Source: Vreelandella sp031769195 | GTDB lineage: Bacteria > Pseudomonadota > Gammaproteobacteria > Pseudomonadales > Halomonadaceae | DNA: 64,000 nt | Assembly: GCF_031769195.1 (NCBI RefSeq) | Contig: NZ_JAVHNP010000002.1 | Coordinates: 62,001-126,000, forward strand | Direction: 5' to 3' | Shown: positions 1-8,259 of the stretch, piece after piece | Layout: every line of letters begins with the position of its first letter | Position numbering within the stretch: position 1 is the stretch's first letter | Notes under the pieces: generated by a model | Seen by the model: only the letters and a program-made list of their open reading frames with translations | What the model was told of the DNA's origin: nothing | The model's database searches: none | Program-made: the position numbers and the translations under genes

Positions 1-2
1 AG

Positions 3-446
3 CTGAATGTCACCTCAATGTTCCATACCATTCAGGCGTTTTTGCCGGGAATGCTGGAAAATGGAGGTGGCAGTATTATCAATATGGCATCGCTTGCTTC
101 AAGTATTAAGGGCGTTGCTAATCGCTGTGCCTATGGCGCTACCAAGGCAGCAGTGATTGGGTTAACCAAAGCGGTTGCCGCAGATTTTATGACTCAAAGC
201 GTGCGCTGTAATGCAATTTGCCCCGGTACTGTCGAGTCGCCTTCGCTAAAGCAACGTATCGCTGATCAGGCACGCCAAGAAGGCCGTAGTGAAGCGGATG
301 TGTTAGCCGCGTTTATCGCGCGTCAACCAATGGGACGACTGGGCCGAGTGGAAGAGGTTGCAGCTTTGGCAGCGTTTCTGGCCAGTGATGAGGCAGCTTT
401 TATTACCGGCACCACTCAGTTGATTGATGGTGGCTGGGCTAATTGA
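3..446 (+). CDS. Short-chain dehydrogenase/reductase, 5' end cut by window
   Basis: This is the C-terminal 147 residues of an NAD(P)-dependent short-chain dehydrogenase; the open frame runs to the window edge, so the Rossmann nucleotide-binding half lies upstream. The fragment shows the LNV motif (Asn at visible residue 2), the catalytic Ser at visible residue 30 and the YxxxK pair at residues 44 and 48. The segment VRCNAICPGTVESPSL resembles 2-keto-3-deoxy-L-fuconate 4-dehydrogenases and BDH2-like enzymes. The next gene is an FAH-family hydrolase, which is the usual partner in the diketo-hydrolase route for L-fuconate or L-rhamnonate, so a role in acidic deoxysugar oxidation is inferred. The substrate cannot be fixed from sequence. 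The internal ATG at 18 is not the real start. Confidence 0.9.
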   Translation: MNVTSMFHTIQAFLPGMLENGGGSIINMASLASSIKGVANRCAYGATKAAVIGLTKAVAADFMTQSVRCNAICPGTVESPSLKQRIADQARQEGRSEADVLAAFIARQPMGRLGRVEEVAALAAFLASDEAAFITGTTQLIDGGWAN

Positions 447-467
447 TCATTAAGGAGCTACAACAAT

Positions 468-1310
468 ATGAAATTAATGCGTTTTGGTCAGCCGGGCCAA
501 GAAAAACCAGGCATCCTCGATAGTGCAGGGGTAATCCGTGATCTCTCTGGCATTGTGGATGATATTGCGGGTGATGTATTGAGTAATGAGGGGCTTCAAC
601 GGCTGCGTGACATTAATATTATGGAGCTACCTGAAGTGGCAAGCGACACCCGTTTGGGGCCTTGCGTAGGGCAGGTAGGCAAGTTTATTTGCATTGGTCT
701 GAACTACTCTGACCATGCGGCTGAAACCGGTGCCGAAGTGCCGCCTGAGCCTGTCATATTTAATAAATGGACCAGCGCTATTTGTGGCCCCAATGACCGT
801 GTGGAGATTCCGCGGGGCTCTCAAAAGACTGATTGGGAAGTGGAGCTAGGAGTCATTATTGGTAAGGGCGGGCGTTATATCGACGAAACGGACGCTATGT
901 CGCACGTGGCTGGCTACTGTGTGGTAAATGATGTCTCTGAACGTGAGTTCCAGCTTGAGCGCAGTGGTACCTGGGATAAGGGAAAGGGGTGCGATACCTT
1001 TGGACCTCTTGGCCCATGGCTGGTCACCCGTGATGAAATTGCCGATCCTCACCAGCTAAGTATGTGGTTAGAGGTTGATGGTAAGCGTTATCAGGATGGT
1101 AGTACTCGTACCATGGTCTATAAAATTCCTTTTCTTATCAGCTATCTCAGTCGTTTTATGAGCCTTCAGCCTGGTGATGTTATCTCTACCGGTACGCCTC
1201 CTGGTGTAGGTATGGGGCAACAGCCGCCCACTTATTTGCGGGAAGGCCAGTATATGCGATTGGGAATTGAAGGCTTGGGCGAGCAGCAACAACAAGTCGT
1301 GCAAGCTTAA
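468..1310 (+). CDS. Fumarylacetoacetate hydrolase (FAH) family protein, probable 2,4-diketo-3-deoxy sugar-acid hydrolase
   Basis: A 280-residue FAH-fold enzyme, close to the usual length of about 285. A divergent N-terminal region (1-65) precedes the FAH core, which contains the metal-binding signature around EVELGVIIG, VVNDVSERE and the C-terminal GDVISTGTPPGVG block. Enzymes of this subfamily are often labelled ureidoglycolate lyase, but many are 2,4-diketo-3-deoxy-L-fuconate hydrolases yielding pyruvate plus a hydroxy acid. The preceding short-chain dehydrogenase, only 21 bases upstream, matches the dehydrogenase of that pathway, so the two probably act in sequence in the cytoplasm. An AAGGAG ribosome site lies upstream of the ATG. 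Family assignment is firm; the substrate is inferred from context. Confidence 0.88.
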   Translation: MKLMRFGQPGQEKPGILDSAGVIRDLSGIVDDIAGDVLSNEGLQRLRDINIMELPEVASDTRLGPCVGQVGKFICIGLNYSDHAAETGAEVPPEPVIFNKWTSAICGPNDRVEIPRGSQKTDWEVELGVIIGKGGRYIDETDAMSHVAGYCVVNDVSEREFQLERSGTWDKGKGCDTFGPLGPWLVTRDEIADPHQLSMWLEVDGKRYQDGSTRTMVYKIPFLISYLSRFMSLQPGDVISTGTPPGVGMGQQPPTYLREGQYMRLGIEGLGEQQQQVVQA

Positions 1311-1401
1311 AAGATGATCGCGTCTGCAACTTATGTCTAGTTGTTGACGCCTTAAACACTACTTGAGTCAGGACTTATATTTGGGCATCTTTTGCTCTAA
1401 A

Positions 1402-1437
1402 AGGCCTGACCACTGTATCAAAGTACCTGTCAGACCA
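1402..1437. promoter_or_regulatory. Two GntR(FCD)-like half-palindromic sites upstream of the lgoD-like gene
   Basis: AGGCCTGACCA at 1402-1412 and CTGTCAGACCA at 1427-1437 each match 9 of 11 positions of the TGGTCTGACCA / TGGTCAGACCA operator type used by GntR-family FCD regulators of carboxylate and sugar-acid genes. Their centres are 25 bases apart and both lie within 80 bases of the chosen start at 1477. No regulator gene is in the window, so the match is suggestive only. Confidence 0.35.
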
Positions 1438-1476
1438 GTGTTCAGTAAACTGCGTCTGGCGAAGAGGGATGCATTA

Positions 1477-2514
1477 ATGCAAGTTCTCGTCTGTTCGCAG
1501 CCTCAGCATCTTGAGTTGCAAGAGTTGGATTACCCGGAGTGTAGCCCCGGGCATGCAGTGGTACGGATACGCCGTATTGGAGTTTGTGGCACTGATATCC
1601 ATGCTTATGGTGGCAATCAACCCTATTTTCAGTATCCCCGAGTGCTGGGGCATGAGCTGGCTGGAGAGGTAGTGGAGGTTGCTGATGAACAGTCAGCGCA
1701 CCTAGTGGGAAAGCAGGCGTATGTTATTCCTTATTTACATTGTGGTGAGTGCCGGGCCTGCCAGATGGTTAAAACCAATTGCTGCCAGAACATGCAGGTT
1801 ATCGGTGTGCATAAAGATGGTGGAATGGCGGAGTATTTGGCAGTGCCTACTACCCATCTAGTAGTGTCCGAGACGCTAAATCTTGATCAACTGGCGTTGG
1901 TGGAATGCATGGCGATCGGCGCTCATGCGGTCAGACGTAGTGCTATCCAGCCTGGAGAGCTTGCTGTCATCGTCGGGGCTGGGCCAATTGGAATGGGTGT
2001 GCTGCAGGTAGCGAAGAGCCAAGGGGCGCGCACCTTGATGCTTGATACCAATACTGCTCGGCTGGCCTTTTGCCGTGATGTGCTGGGAGCTGATGCCATT
2101 GCCACCCCACAGGAGACGACAACCGCTGCGCTGATTAGTGAGTTGAACGATGGCGCTTTAGCGGATGTGGTTTTTGATGCCACAGGTAGCCCCCGGGCGA
2201 TGCAGGCAGGGTTTGACCTAGTTGGTCATGGCGGGCGCTATGTGCTGGTAAGCGTTGTAAAAGCCGATATCTCGTTCAATGATCCTGACTTTCACAAAAA
2301 AGAGTTGACGTTAATGGGGAGCCGTAACGCCACTCCGGAAGACTTTGCTCAGGTTACATCGCTGATGGAAACAGGAGAGATAAAGGTTGAAGCAATGATT
2401 ACTCATCGTGCTCGACTGGCTGATGCAGCCTACCAAATGCCGCAGTGGTGTGATCCGTCCCACCAGGTCATCAAAGCTATGATCTCCATCGACCCAGAAG
2501 AGGTGCTCGTATGA
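1477..2514 (+). CDS. lgoD: Zinc-dependent alcohol dehydrogenase, L-galactonate 5-dehydrogenase-like
   Basis: A 345-residue medium-chain dehydrogenase resembling E. coli LgoD/YjjN, which oxidises L-galactonate to D-tagaturonate. Shared stretches include GVCGTDIHAYGGNQP, the YPRVLGHE catalytic-zinc region, a structural-zinc cysteine set in CGECRACQMVKTNCC, the VGAGPIGMG dinucleotide motif and FHKKELTLMGSRNATPEDF. An upstream in-frame TTG at 1363 would add 38 unrelated residues; ATG 1477 is preferred because GAAGAGGG at 1461-1468 precedes it and the protein then aligns from residue 1. The gene overlaps uxaA by four bases (ATGA), so translation is probably coupled. With the next two genes it would take L-galactonate to 2-keto-3-deoxy-D-gluconate. 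Other sugar acids remain possible substrates. Confidence 0.82.
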   Translation: MQVLVCSQPQHLELQELDYPECSPGHAVVRIRRIGVCGTDIHAYGGNQPYFQYPRVLGHELAGEVVEVADEQSAHLVGKQAYVIPYLHCGECRACQMVKTNCCQNMQVIGVHKDGGMAEYLAVPTTHLVVSETLNLDQLALVECMAIGAHAVRRSAIQPGELAVIVGAGPIGMGVLQVAKSQGARTLMLDTNTARLAFCRDVLGADAIATPQETTTAALISELNDGALADVVFDATGSPRAMQAGFDLVGHGGRYVLVSVVKADISFNDPDFHKKELTLMGSRNATPEDFAQVTSLMETGEIKVEAMITHRARLADAAYQMPQWCDPSHQVIKAMISIDPEEVLV

Positions 2515-4148
2515 GCGACCTGATTGCTAGTCAAACCTTTCATCTGACGTTGCGCGTTCATGCCTTAGACAATGTTCGAGTTGCCTTAGCCGATCTGCCG
2601 GCAGGGGCCGTAGTCGAGGATCATGGGATGCGAATTACGCTACCTGGACCTGTCCGTCACAAGCACAAATTTGTGTTGAATGATATGGCGGTAGGCGATG
2701 TGGTGATTATGTACGGTGTTACGGTGGGTAAGGTGACACAGCCAATTGCAGCAGGGGAGGCTGTTACCACTGAAAACCTCGTCCACTCTACAGATGACTT
2801 GCCCGCAGACGGCAAACAGGAAGCTTGGCTGCCGCCTTCGGTCAAACAATTTGAAAGCACCACATTTGAAGGTTACCACCGTCCTGATGGCCGGGTAGGC
2901 ACTGCGAATATATGGCTCGTGGTACCTCTGGTGTTTTGTGAAAACCGTAATATCGAAGTATTGCGACAGTGTGTGGCGGATGCCCTGGGCGATGATCCTT
3001 ATCATAGCTACAAGCAACTGGCCAGAAAGCTCCTACATGGTGAAGAGGCTATTGCCTCTGAGGCTCCTGCGGGCGATCGATTGTTCCCCAATGTGGATGG
3101 TGTTCGCTTCCTTGTACATCAACTTGGCTGTGGCGGAACCGACAGCGATGCTGAAACGTTGTGTCACTTACTGGCGGGGTACATTTGCCACCCTAATGTA
3201 GCTGGAGCAACGGTACTGAGCTTAGGGTGCCAGAAAGCTCAAATTGCCATGCTCCAGGACGCTATAGCACAGCGGGACCCTAACGGTTACAAACCAGTCG
3301 GCTATTTCGAACAGCAGCAATCTGCAAGCGAAGAGGTGCTGATCAGCGATGCGCTGAGCGCGATATTTGATGGCCTCAGGCAGGCCAATCAGATAAGCCG
3401 TCAGCCAGCGCCACTTTCCGAATTGACCATTGGTGTCGAGTGCGGGGGATCGGATGGCTTTTCGGGTTTATCTGCCAACCCTCTTGTAGGAGCGGTGGTA
3501 GACCGGTTGGTGGCCTTGGGGGGGAGTGGCATTTTAAGCGAGTTCCCCGAATTATGCGGTGTTGAGCATGAGCTGTTGGCACGCTGTCGCGAACCTAGAG
3601 TAGCTGAACGGTTTACATCGTTAATGAACGCTTATCAGCGCCATGCAGAAGCGGTTGGTGCACACTTTTCCATGAATCCCTCGCCAGGCAACGTACGTGA
3701 CGGATTGATTACTGACGCCATGAAGTCAGCAGGCGCTGCTAAGAAGGGAGGTGACAGCCCCGTAGTGGATGTTCTTGATTACACCGAACCCATGACTCGG
3801 AAAGGACTCAACCTGCTGTGTACGCCAGGAAATGATGTGGAGTCCACCACAGGGCTGGTAGGGTCCGGCGCTAATCTAGTGCTATTTACAACTGGCCTTG
3901 GAACACCGACAGGTAATCCTGTTGCGCCGGTCATGAAAATTTCCAGCAATAGTGAGCTAGCTCGCCGTATGAGCGATGTCATCGACTTTGATGCAGGCCC
4001 CATTATCCGCGGGGAAGCGCAAATTGCTGAACTGGCCGATGAACTGCTAGCGCTGTGTGTTGAAGCTGCATCAGGTCGATATGTGCCAAAAGCTGTCCGT
4101 CTTGCGCAAATGGACTTTATTCCCTGGAAGAGAGGGGTCTCATTGTGA
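2511..4148 (+). CDS. uxaA: Altronate dehydratase family protein
   Basis: A 545-residue UxaA-family dehydratase, somewhat longer than E. coli UxaA (495). Residues about 1-95 form the small N-terminal SAF-like domain; a linker leads into the catalytic part, beginning near the typical GYHRPDGRVGTANIWLVVP and CENRNIEVL stretches and including HQLGCGGTDSDAETL and TIGVECGGSDGFSG. The family dehydrates D-altronate to 2-keto-3-deoxy-D-gluconate using iron. The gene overlaps both neighbours by four bases, ATGA upstream and GTGA downstream, making a tight three-gene unit with dehydrogenase and reductase-like enzymes that would supply altronate. Galactarate/galactonate-type UxaA paralogs exist, so the exact substrate is inferred. 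Confidence 0.85.
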   Translation: MSDLIASQTFHLTLRVHALDNVRVALADLPAGAVVEDHGMRITLPGPVRHKHKFVLNDMAVGDVVIMYGVTVGKVTQPIAAGEAVTTENLVHSTDDLPADGKQEAWLPPSVKQFESTTFEGYHRPDGRVGTANIWLVVPLVFCENRNIEVLRQCVADALGDDPYHSYKQLARKLLHGEEAIASEAPAGDRLFPNVDGVRFLVHQLGCGGTDSDAETLCHLLAGYICHPNVAGATVLSLGCQKAQIAMLQDAIAQRDPNGYKPVGYFEQQQSASEEVLISDALSAIFDGLRQANQISRQPAPLSELTIGVECGGSDGFSGLSANPLVGAVVDRLVALGGSGILSEFPELCGVEHELLARCREPRVAERFTSLMNAYQRHAEAVGAHFSMNPSPGNVRDGLITDAMKSAGAAKKGGDSPVVDVLDYTEPMTRKGLNLLCTPGNDVESTTGLVGSGANLVLFTTGLGTPTGNPVAPVMKISSNSELARRMSDVIDFDAGPIIRGEAQIAELADELLALCVEAASGRYVPKAVRLAQMDFIPWKRGVSL

Positions 4149-5275
4149 GTTTGCCTCTCTCACAAGCCACTATTGTGCAATTTGGCACCAGCCGGTTTTT
4201 ACTGGGTCATGTGGCTGCTTTTGCTGGTGCTGCACTGGCAGAAGGTCGCAGCTCTGAGGCTGTACTGGTGGTACAAACCTCAGCACGTCCAGAGGGTAAA
4301 GTTAAGGCCGCCGCCTTGGCTAGACAGAACAGTTACCCTTTACAGATAAAGGGGCTGCGCGGTGGGAGGCCCGTTGAAGAGCAGATTTCGATTAACTGTA
4401 TTGCCGGATGCATGATTGCTCAGGATGAATGGGGGCAACTCACACAGCACTTTATTGATACGGCGCAATGGGTTGTCTCTAATACGGGTGATAGCGGCTA
4501 TCAAGTGGCTGATGACTCCAGTCTGGCAGCGGTTCCAACGAGTTTCCCTGGCAAGCTAACCAAACTGCTTCGGGCGAGATTTCTTGCGGGTAAAGCTGGG
4601 CTAACGTTACTGCCTTGCGAGCTGATTAGCCGTAATGGCGAAGTGTTAAAAGAGATCGTGATCAAACTTGCACAGCAGGATTATCAGGATGCCAGCTTTA
4701 TTGCCTGGTTGGATGCCGAATGTTGCTGGGCCAACACTCTGGTAGACCGCATTGTGTCCGCGTCTATTGAACCCGTTGGTGCTGTGGCTGAACCCTACTC
4801 ACTTTGGGCTATTCAGCAGACGCCTGGTTTAGAGATGCCTTTTACACACGACGCGATTGATCTCGTGGATTCGCTTCGTCCATATGAGCTACGCAAGTTA
4901 CATATCCTCAATTTAGCCCACACTTTTCTGGTTGATCAATGGCGGCAGCAGCATTTGAAATACTCCGTCGCGTACGTCAGAGAGGCCATGCGGGAGCCTA
5001 AGCTGCGCGATATTCTTAGTAATGCCATGAACAATGAAGTACTGCCTGTCTTGGCGAAGGAACTACCAGAAATGGATCTCGAAGGCTATTGGCAAAGCAC
5101 GCTTGAGCGTTTCGAGAACCCTTACCTTAATCACCGGCTTGAAGATATTGCTAATTATCACTGCGACAAGTTGGAGCGCCGTGTAATGCCCATAGTGCAA
5201 ATGGCGAAACTTTATTCGGTACCGACGCCATTACTCAGTGAGGCGCTGCAACGGGGAGGAGTATTAAGACAATAA
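4145..5275 (+). CDS. Mannitol dehydrogenase-family oxidoreductase, tagaturonate/fructuronate reductase-like
   Basis: A 376-residue NAD-dependent oxidoreductase of the long-chain mannitol dehydrogenase/UxaB family. The N-terminus IVQFGTSRFLLGH matches the nucleotide-binding start of UxaB (VLQFGxGNFLR), VSNTGDSGY follows at about 111-119, and the catalytic KxxxxNxxH signature is intact as K251, N256 and H259. It is clearly shorter than E. coli UxaB (483), so it belongs to a compact subgroup or has lost peripheral segments. The GTG start overlaps the uxaA stop (GTGA), implying coupled translation. Context suggests reduction of D-tagaturonate to D-altronate, linking the upstream dehydrogenase to UxaA. 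Fructuronate or another ketouronate cannot be excluded. Confidence 0.75.
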   Translation: MSLPLSQATIVQFGTSRFLLGHVAAFAGAALAEGRSSEAVLVVQTSARPEGKVKAAALARQNSYPLQIKGLRGGRPVEEQISINCIAGCMIAQDEWGQLTQHFIDTAQWVVSNTGDSGYQVADDSSLAAVPTSFPGKLTKLLRARFLAGKAGLTLLPCELISRNGEVLKEIVIKLAQQDYQDASFIAWLDAECCWANTLVDRIVSASIEPVGAVAEPYSLWAIQQTPGLEMPFTHDAIDLVDSLRPYELRKLHILNLAHTFLVDQWRQQHLKYSVAYVREAMREPKLRDILSNAMNNEVLPVLAKELPEMDLEGYWQSTLERFENPYLNHRLEDIANYHCDKLERRVMPIVQMAKLYSVPTPLLSEALQRGGVLRQ

Positions 5276-5289
5276 ATATACACATAATG

Positions 5290-5384
5290 ATGCTTAAGGT
5301 GAGTCTCTACACGCCATCTCACCTGGGCAATCTAGATTTAATAACATTAAGCATAGATTCAGAATAATACTGCCTGAATGGCAG
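5290..5384. promoter_or_regulatory. Nested inverted repeats in the leader of the TRAP transporter operon
   Basis: The 150-base gap before dctP holds ATGCTTAA (5290-5297) mirrored by TTAAGCAT (5347-5354), an inner pair AGGTGAG (5297-5303) and CTCACCT (5318-5324), and a hairpin CTGCC-TGAAT-GGCAG (5370-5384). The outer pair could be regulator half-sites; the inner pair or the last hairpin could be RNA structures or a weak terminator of the upstream operon. The dctP promoter is presumably in this gap, but no clear -35/-10 pair stands out. Confidence 0.35.
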
Positions 5385-5425
5385 GTTTACCTCCGCGTTA
5401 ACCACAAAAAAAAGAGGCTTCTATC

Positions 5426-6412
5426 ATGCAAATAAAAAAACTTTCACTTGCAATAACGTTGGCAACTATCACCAGTGTCGGTGTTGTTAGTGCTGCGAAT
5501 GCTAGTACAACTATCCGTGTTGCTTATGGTAATCAACCCGGTGAACCTGTTGATGTTGCGGTAAAACAATGGGCCGAATGGGTAAGCGAAGCCAGTGAAG
5601 GAGAGCTAGAACTTATAGCCTTTCCTGCAAGCCAGCTTGGCTCTGAAACAGAGGTAATGGAGCAGGCTCGCTTTGGATCGGCGATTATTTCCATCACTGC
5701 TTACAGTAACTTCCTGGATTCAGTGTCTGATCTGGCTGTTCTAGATGCTCCCTACTTGAGCGAAGATTTCGAATCCAAGCTCCGAGTGTTCGATTCAGAA
5801 TGGTTTGCGGATCAATTGGCTGAGGTTGAGTCATCCGGTTACCACATTGTCATTCCTAATACGATTTATGGAGTACGTCACCTACTCTCTCGTGAACCTG
5901 TGAGCAGTCCTGACGATTTGGATGGTGTACGCGTCCGTGTACAAAACTCTCAGATGTACGTTGAGGCTATTCGGGCGATGGGAGCTACGCCAACACCGAT
6001 GTCTTTAGGCGATGTATATCCCGCATTGGCCCAAGGTATGGTGGATGGGGTGGAAAACCCTGCAGCTGTACTTTACGGCGGTAAATTCTACGAAGTAGTC
6101 AAGCATCTGAACTTAACGGCGCATATGCATACAGTTGCTCCATTTGTCACTGGCAAAGCGTTCTGGGATCAACTAAGTGAAGAGCACCAGCAGGTGTTGA
6201 CTGATACCGGGCAACAAATGGCCGAATACCTGGGTGAGCTAGTAGCCGAGGATAGTGAGCAGGCGCTAGAGCGGCTACGCAGCGAAGGCGTAGAAATCCA
6301 TGAAGTGGATACGGCTCCCTTCCGTGAGCGTGCCGCGGAGCAAATCCCCACCGCATTTCCACAGTGGAGTGACGGTCTCTACGATAGCGTCTACGACATT
6401 ATTAACGGTTGA
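5426..6412 (+). CDS. dctP: TRAP transporter periplasmic substrate-binding protein (DctP family)
   Basis: A 328-residue solute receptor with a Sec signal peptide: Lys-rich N-terminus, hydrophobic core and a likely cleavage after Ala26 (SAANA|ST). The mature protein starts with the typical IRVAYGNQPGEP strand and contains the conserved region GVRVRVQNSQMYVEAIRAMG, whose Arg usually binds the ligand carboxylate in DctP proteins. It captures an organic acid in the periplasm and delivers it to DctQM using the ion gradient. Its place between hexuronate/aldonate enzymes and a semialdehyde dehydrogenase suggests a sugar-acid ligand, but ligand identity is inference. An AAGAGG ribosome site precedes the ATG. 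A strong hairpin follows the gene. Confidence 0.92.
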   Translation: MQIKKLSLAITLATITSVGVVSAANASTTIRVAYGNQPGEPVDVAVKQWAEWVSEASEGELELIAFPASQLGSETEVMEQARFGSAIISITAYSNFLDSVSDLAVLDAPYLSEDFESKLRVFDSEWFADQLAEVESSGYHIVIPNTIYGVRHLLSREPVSSPDDLDGVRVRVQNSQMYVEAIRAMGATPTPMSLGDVYPALAQGMVDGVENPAAVLYGGKFYEVVKHLNLTAHMHTVAPFVTGKAFWDQLSEEHQQVLTDTGQQMAEYLGELVAEDSEQALERLRSEGVEIHEVDTAPFRERAAEQIPTAFPQWSDGLYDSVYDIING

Positions 6413-6430
6413 TAAGTAGGTGCTTACCTG

Positions 6431-6452
6431 GCTCTCCGGCTTGCCGGAGAGT
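6431..6452 (+). repeat. Intercistronic hairpin between dctP and dctQ
   Basis: CTCTCCGGC and GCCGGAGAG form a 9-bp perfect stem with a two-base TT centre (the real loop is probably four to six bases). It lies 20 bases after the dctP stop and just upstream of the dctQ ribosome site. There is no U-run, so it is more likely an RNA-stabilising or partial-attenuation element than a full terminator. Such hairpins often keep the binding-protein transcript more abundant than the permease transcript. Confidence 0.6.
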
Positions 6453-6471
6453 CTTGGTTCAGGAGTCTGGA

Positions 6472-6939
6472 ATGAAGCTTATTTTTATGTGGCTAGACCG
6501 TATCATGCGGTTGGATGAAGTGGTGGCCACCGCAGCGGTATTTGCGCTGTTTCTCGTGGCAATTAGCAATATTTTTATGCGTTATGTGTTCAGTTCTCCT
6601 TTAGCATGGACCGAGGAGATTCTTCAACTGTTGTTGGTTTGGGCGACTTTTCTGGGGGCGAGTGCACTCGTTCGCCGTAAAGAGCATGTATTTATCAGTT
6701 TTGTTACTGATAAGCTGCCGCCCCGTCTTGCTCATTGGAATGAGCAGGTTTTTAGCGTTGGTATCATCCTTATCAGCGCGATAGCTATGCTCTATTGGGG
6801 AGCTTTACTTCTCAGCTTTTCAGCGTTCCGAAGCACTCCGATGCTACAAATCCCCTATTACTGGATTCATGTGGCTATCCCCATTAGCGCTATAGTGATG
6901 ATATACCATTGCGTAGTGCGGCTGGTTCAGCAACGTTAA
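6472..6939 (+). CDS. dctQ: TRAP transporter small permease subunit (DctQ)
   Basis: A 155-residue inner-membrane protein with four predicted helices, the usual size and topology of DctQ. Characteristic features are the first helix ending NIFMRYVFSSPLAWTEE, where the WTEE motif follows helix 2 entry, and the RRKEHVFISF segment between helices 2 and 3. The frame is open further upstream to 6409, but ATG 6472 is chosen because AGGAG at 6461-6465 precedes it and the extra 21 residues would be encoded by the hairpin region. It pairs with DctM downstream, 18 bases away, and with the DctP receptor upstream. Confidence 0.9.
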   Translation: MKLIFMWLDRIMRLDEVVATAAVFALFLVAISNIFMRYVFSSPLAWTEEILQLLLVWATFLGASALVRRKEHVFISFVTDKLPPRLAHWNEQVFSVGIILISAIAMLYWGALLLSFSAFRSTPMLQIPYYWIHVAIPISAIVMIYHCVVRLVQQR

Positions 6940-6957
6940 CCCTAAGGAGCCAACCAC

Positions 6958-8241
6958 ATGACTGTCACTATTGCTCTAGGTGCACTGTTTCTACTATTTC
7001 TGTTAGGCACTCCTGTCGCTTTTGCGCTCTTTTTCTCTACCTTACTCTACTTCATCATTGGGGCAGACCAGCCAATGATGATGCTTATTCAGCGTTTAGC
7101 AGGAGGTTTAGAGTCTATTTCGCTGCTGGCGATACCGTTTTTTATTATGGCTGGGGTATTTATGAATTACTCCGGCATTACAGATCGACTGCTGAAGTTG
7201 GCAGAGTTACTTACTAGGCGTATGCATGGAGGATTGGCACAGGCAAACGTACTTTTAAGTACGTTTATGGGGGGGCTCTCAGGATCTAATATTGCTGATG
7301 CGGCGATGAACGCTAAACTTTTGGTGCCCAGCATGACGGAAAAAGGGTACCCGAAACCATTTTCCAGCGCGGTAACTGCGGCTTCATCACTTGTTACCTC
7401 TACTATTCCCCCTGGTATTGCCTTAATTGTTTATGGCTACGTCAATAACGTATCTATTGGTCGGCTGTTCTTGGCGGGTGTGGTGCCAGGCATCTTAATG
7501 GCGGCCAGTTTAATGGTATTGACGTCATATCTTTGTCGTCGCCACGGTTACCAACCGCCTGAACGCCGGAAAGTTAGTCGTCATGAATGGATTAGTGTTA
7601 CTCGTGCAGGAATCATTGCCTTAATGCTTCCCCTTGTGGTGATTGGCGGTATTCGTATCGGTGTATTCACGCCCACCGAGGCGGGCGCGATTGCTGTGCT
7701 TTATGCCTTAATTGTAGGGGTTTTTGTTTATAAACAAATGACGCCTAAAAGCATCGCCCTTGCTACCAATGAGTCACTGCTGGCGTCTGTCAACGTACTC
7801 TTTATTATTGCGGTGGCTTCCGGATTCGCCCGTTTCCTTACATGGGAGCAGATACCTCAGGAAATAGCTTTGCTGCTTTCCTCACAAGTAGCGAGTGCCA
7901 TTGCCTTTCTATTGTTGGCCAACTTATTGCTCTTGGCATTGGGTATGTTTCTCGAAGGGAATGCCATTCTAATAGTGTTGTCACCGCTGCTCGCACCAGT
8001 GGCTGCTCAGTTTGGTATTGACCCAGTACATTTCGGTATCATCTTTATTATTAATGCCACTATCGGCACCATTACTCCGCCGTTGGGTACAGTGATGTTT
8101 ACCACCTGTAGTATTACTGGGGTCAGTATCGCCGACTTTATTCGTGCCATTTTACCATTCTGGCTGGTGATGATCGGAATATTACTGCTAACCACCTTTA
8201 TTCCTGCAATTTCTTTAGCGCTGCCGAGCTTCGTTTTCTGA
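6958..8241 (+). CDS. dctM: TRAP transporter large permease subunit (DctM)
   Basis: A 427-residue, strongly hydrophobic protein with about 12 membrane segments, typical of DctM, the ion-coupled translocation subunit. Family marks include FFIMAGVFMNYSG, the TFMGGLSGSNIADAAM loop, TSTIPPGIALIVYG and the C-terminal NATIGTITPPLGTVMF hairpin. AAGGAG precedes the ATG. Ordered dctP-dctQ-dctM, it forms a complete tripartite Na+ -dependent importer, which suits a halophile. The aldehyde dehydrogenase gene follows after 18 bases and is probably cotranscribed. Confidence 0.93.
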   Translation: MTVTIALGALFLLFLLGTPVAFALFFSTLLYFIIGADQPMMMLIQRLAGGLESISLLAIPFFIMAGVFMNYSGITDRLLKLAELLTRRMHGGLAQANVLLSTFMGGLSGSNIADAAMNAKLLVPSMTEKGYPKPFSSAVTAASSLVTSTIPPGIALIVYGYVNNVSIGRLFLAGVVPGILMAASLMVLTSYLCRRHGYQPPERRKVSRHEWISVTRAGIIALMLPLVVIGGIRIGVFTPTEAGAIAVLYALIVGVFVYKQMTPKSIALATNESLLASVNVLFIIAVASGFARFLTWEQIPQEIALLLSSQVASAIAFLLLANLLLLALGMFLEGNAILIVLSPLLAPVAAQFGIDPVHFGIIFIINATIGTITPPLGTVMFTTCSITGVSIADFIRAILPFWLVMIGILLLTTFIPAISLALPSFVF

Positions 8242-8259
8242 TTATTTAAGGAGAGTTCT

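Noticed and set aside
1344..1380. TTGACG and TTATAT as a promoter for the lgoD-like gene
   Set aside because: The spacer is 25 bases, too long for a sigma-70 promoter.
1363..1476. N-terminal extension of the dehydrogenase from TTG 1363
   Set aside because: No ribosome site, no family similarity, and it covers the likely operator region; ATG 1477 has GAAGAGGG upstream.
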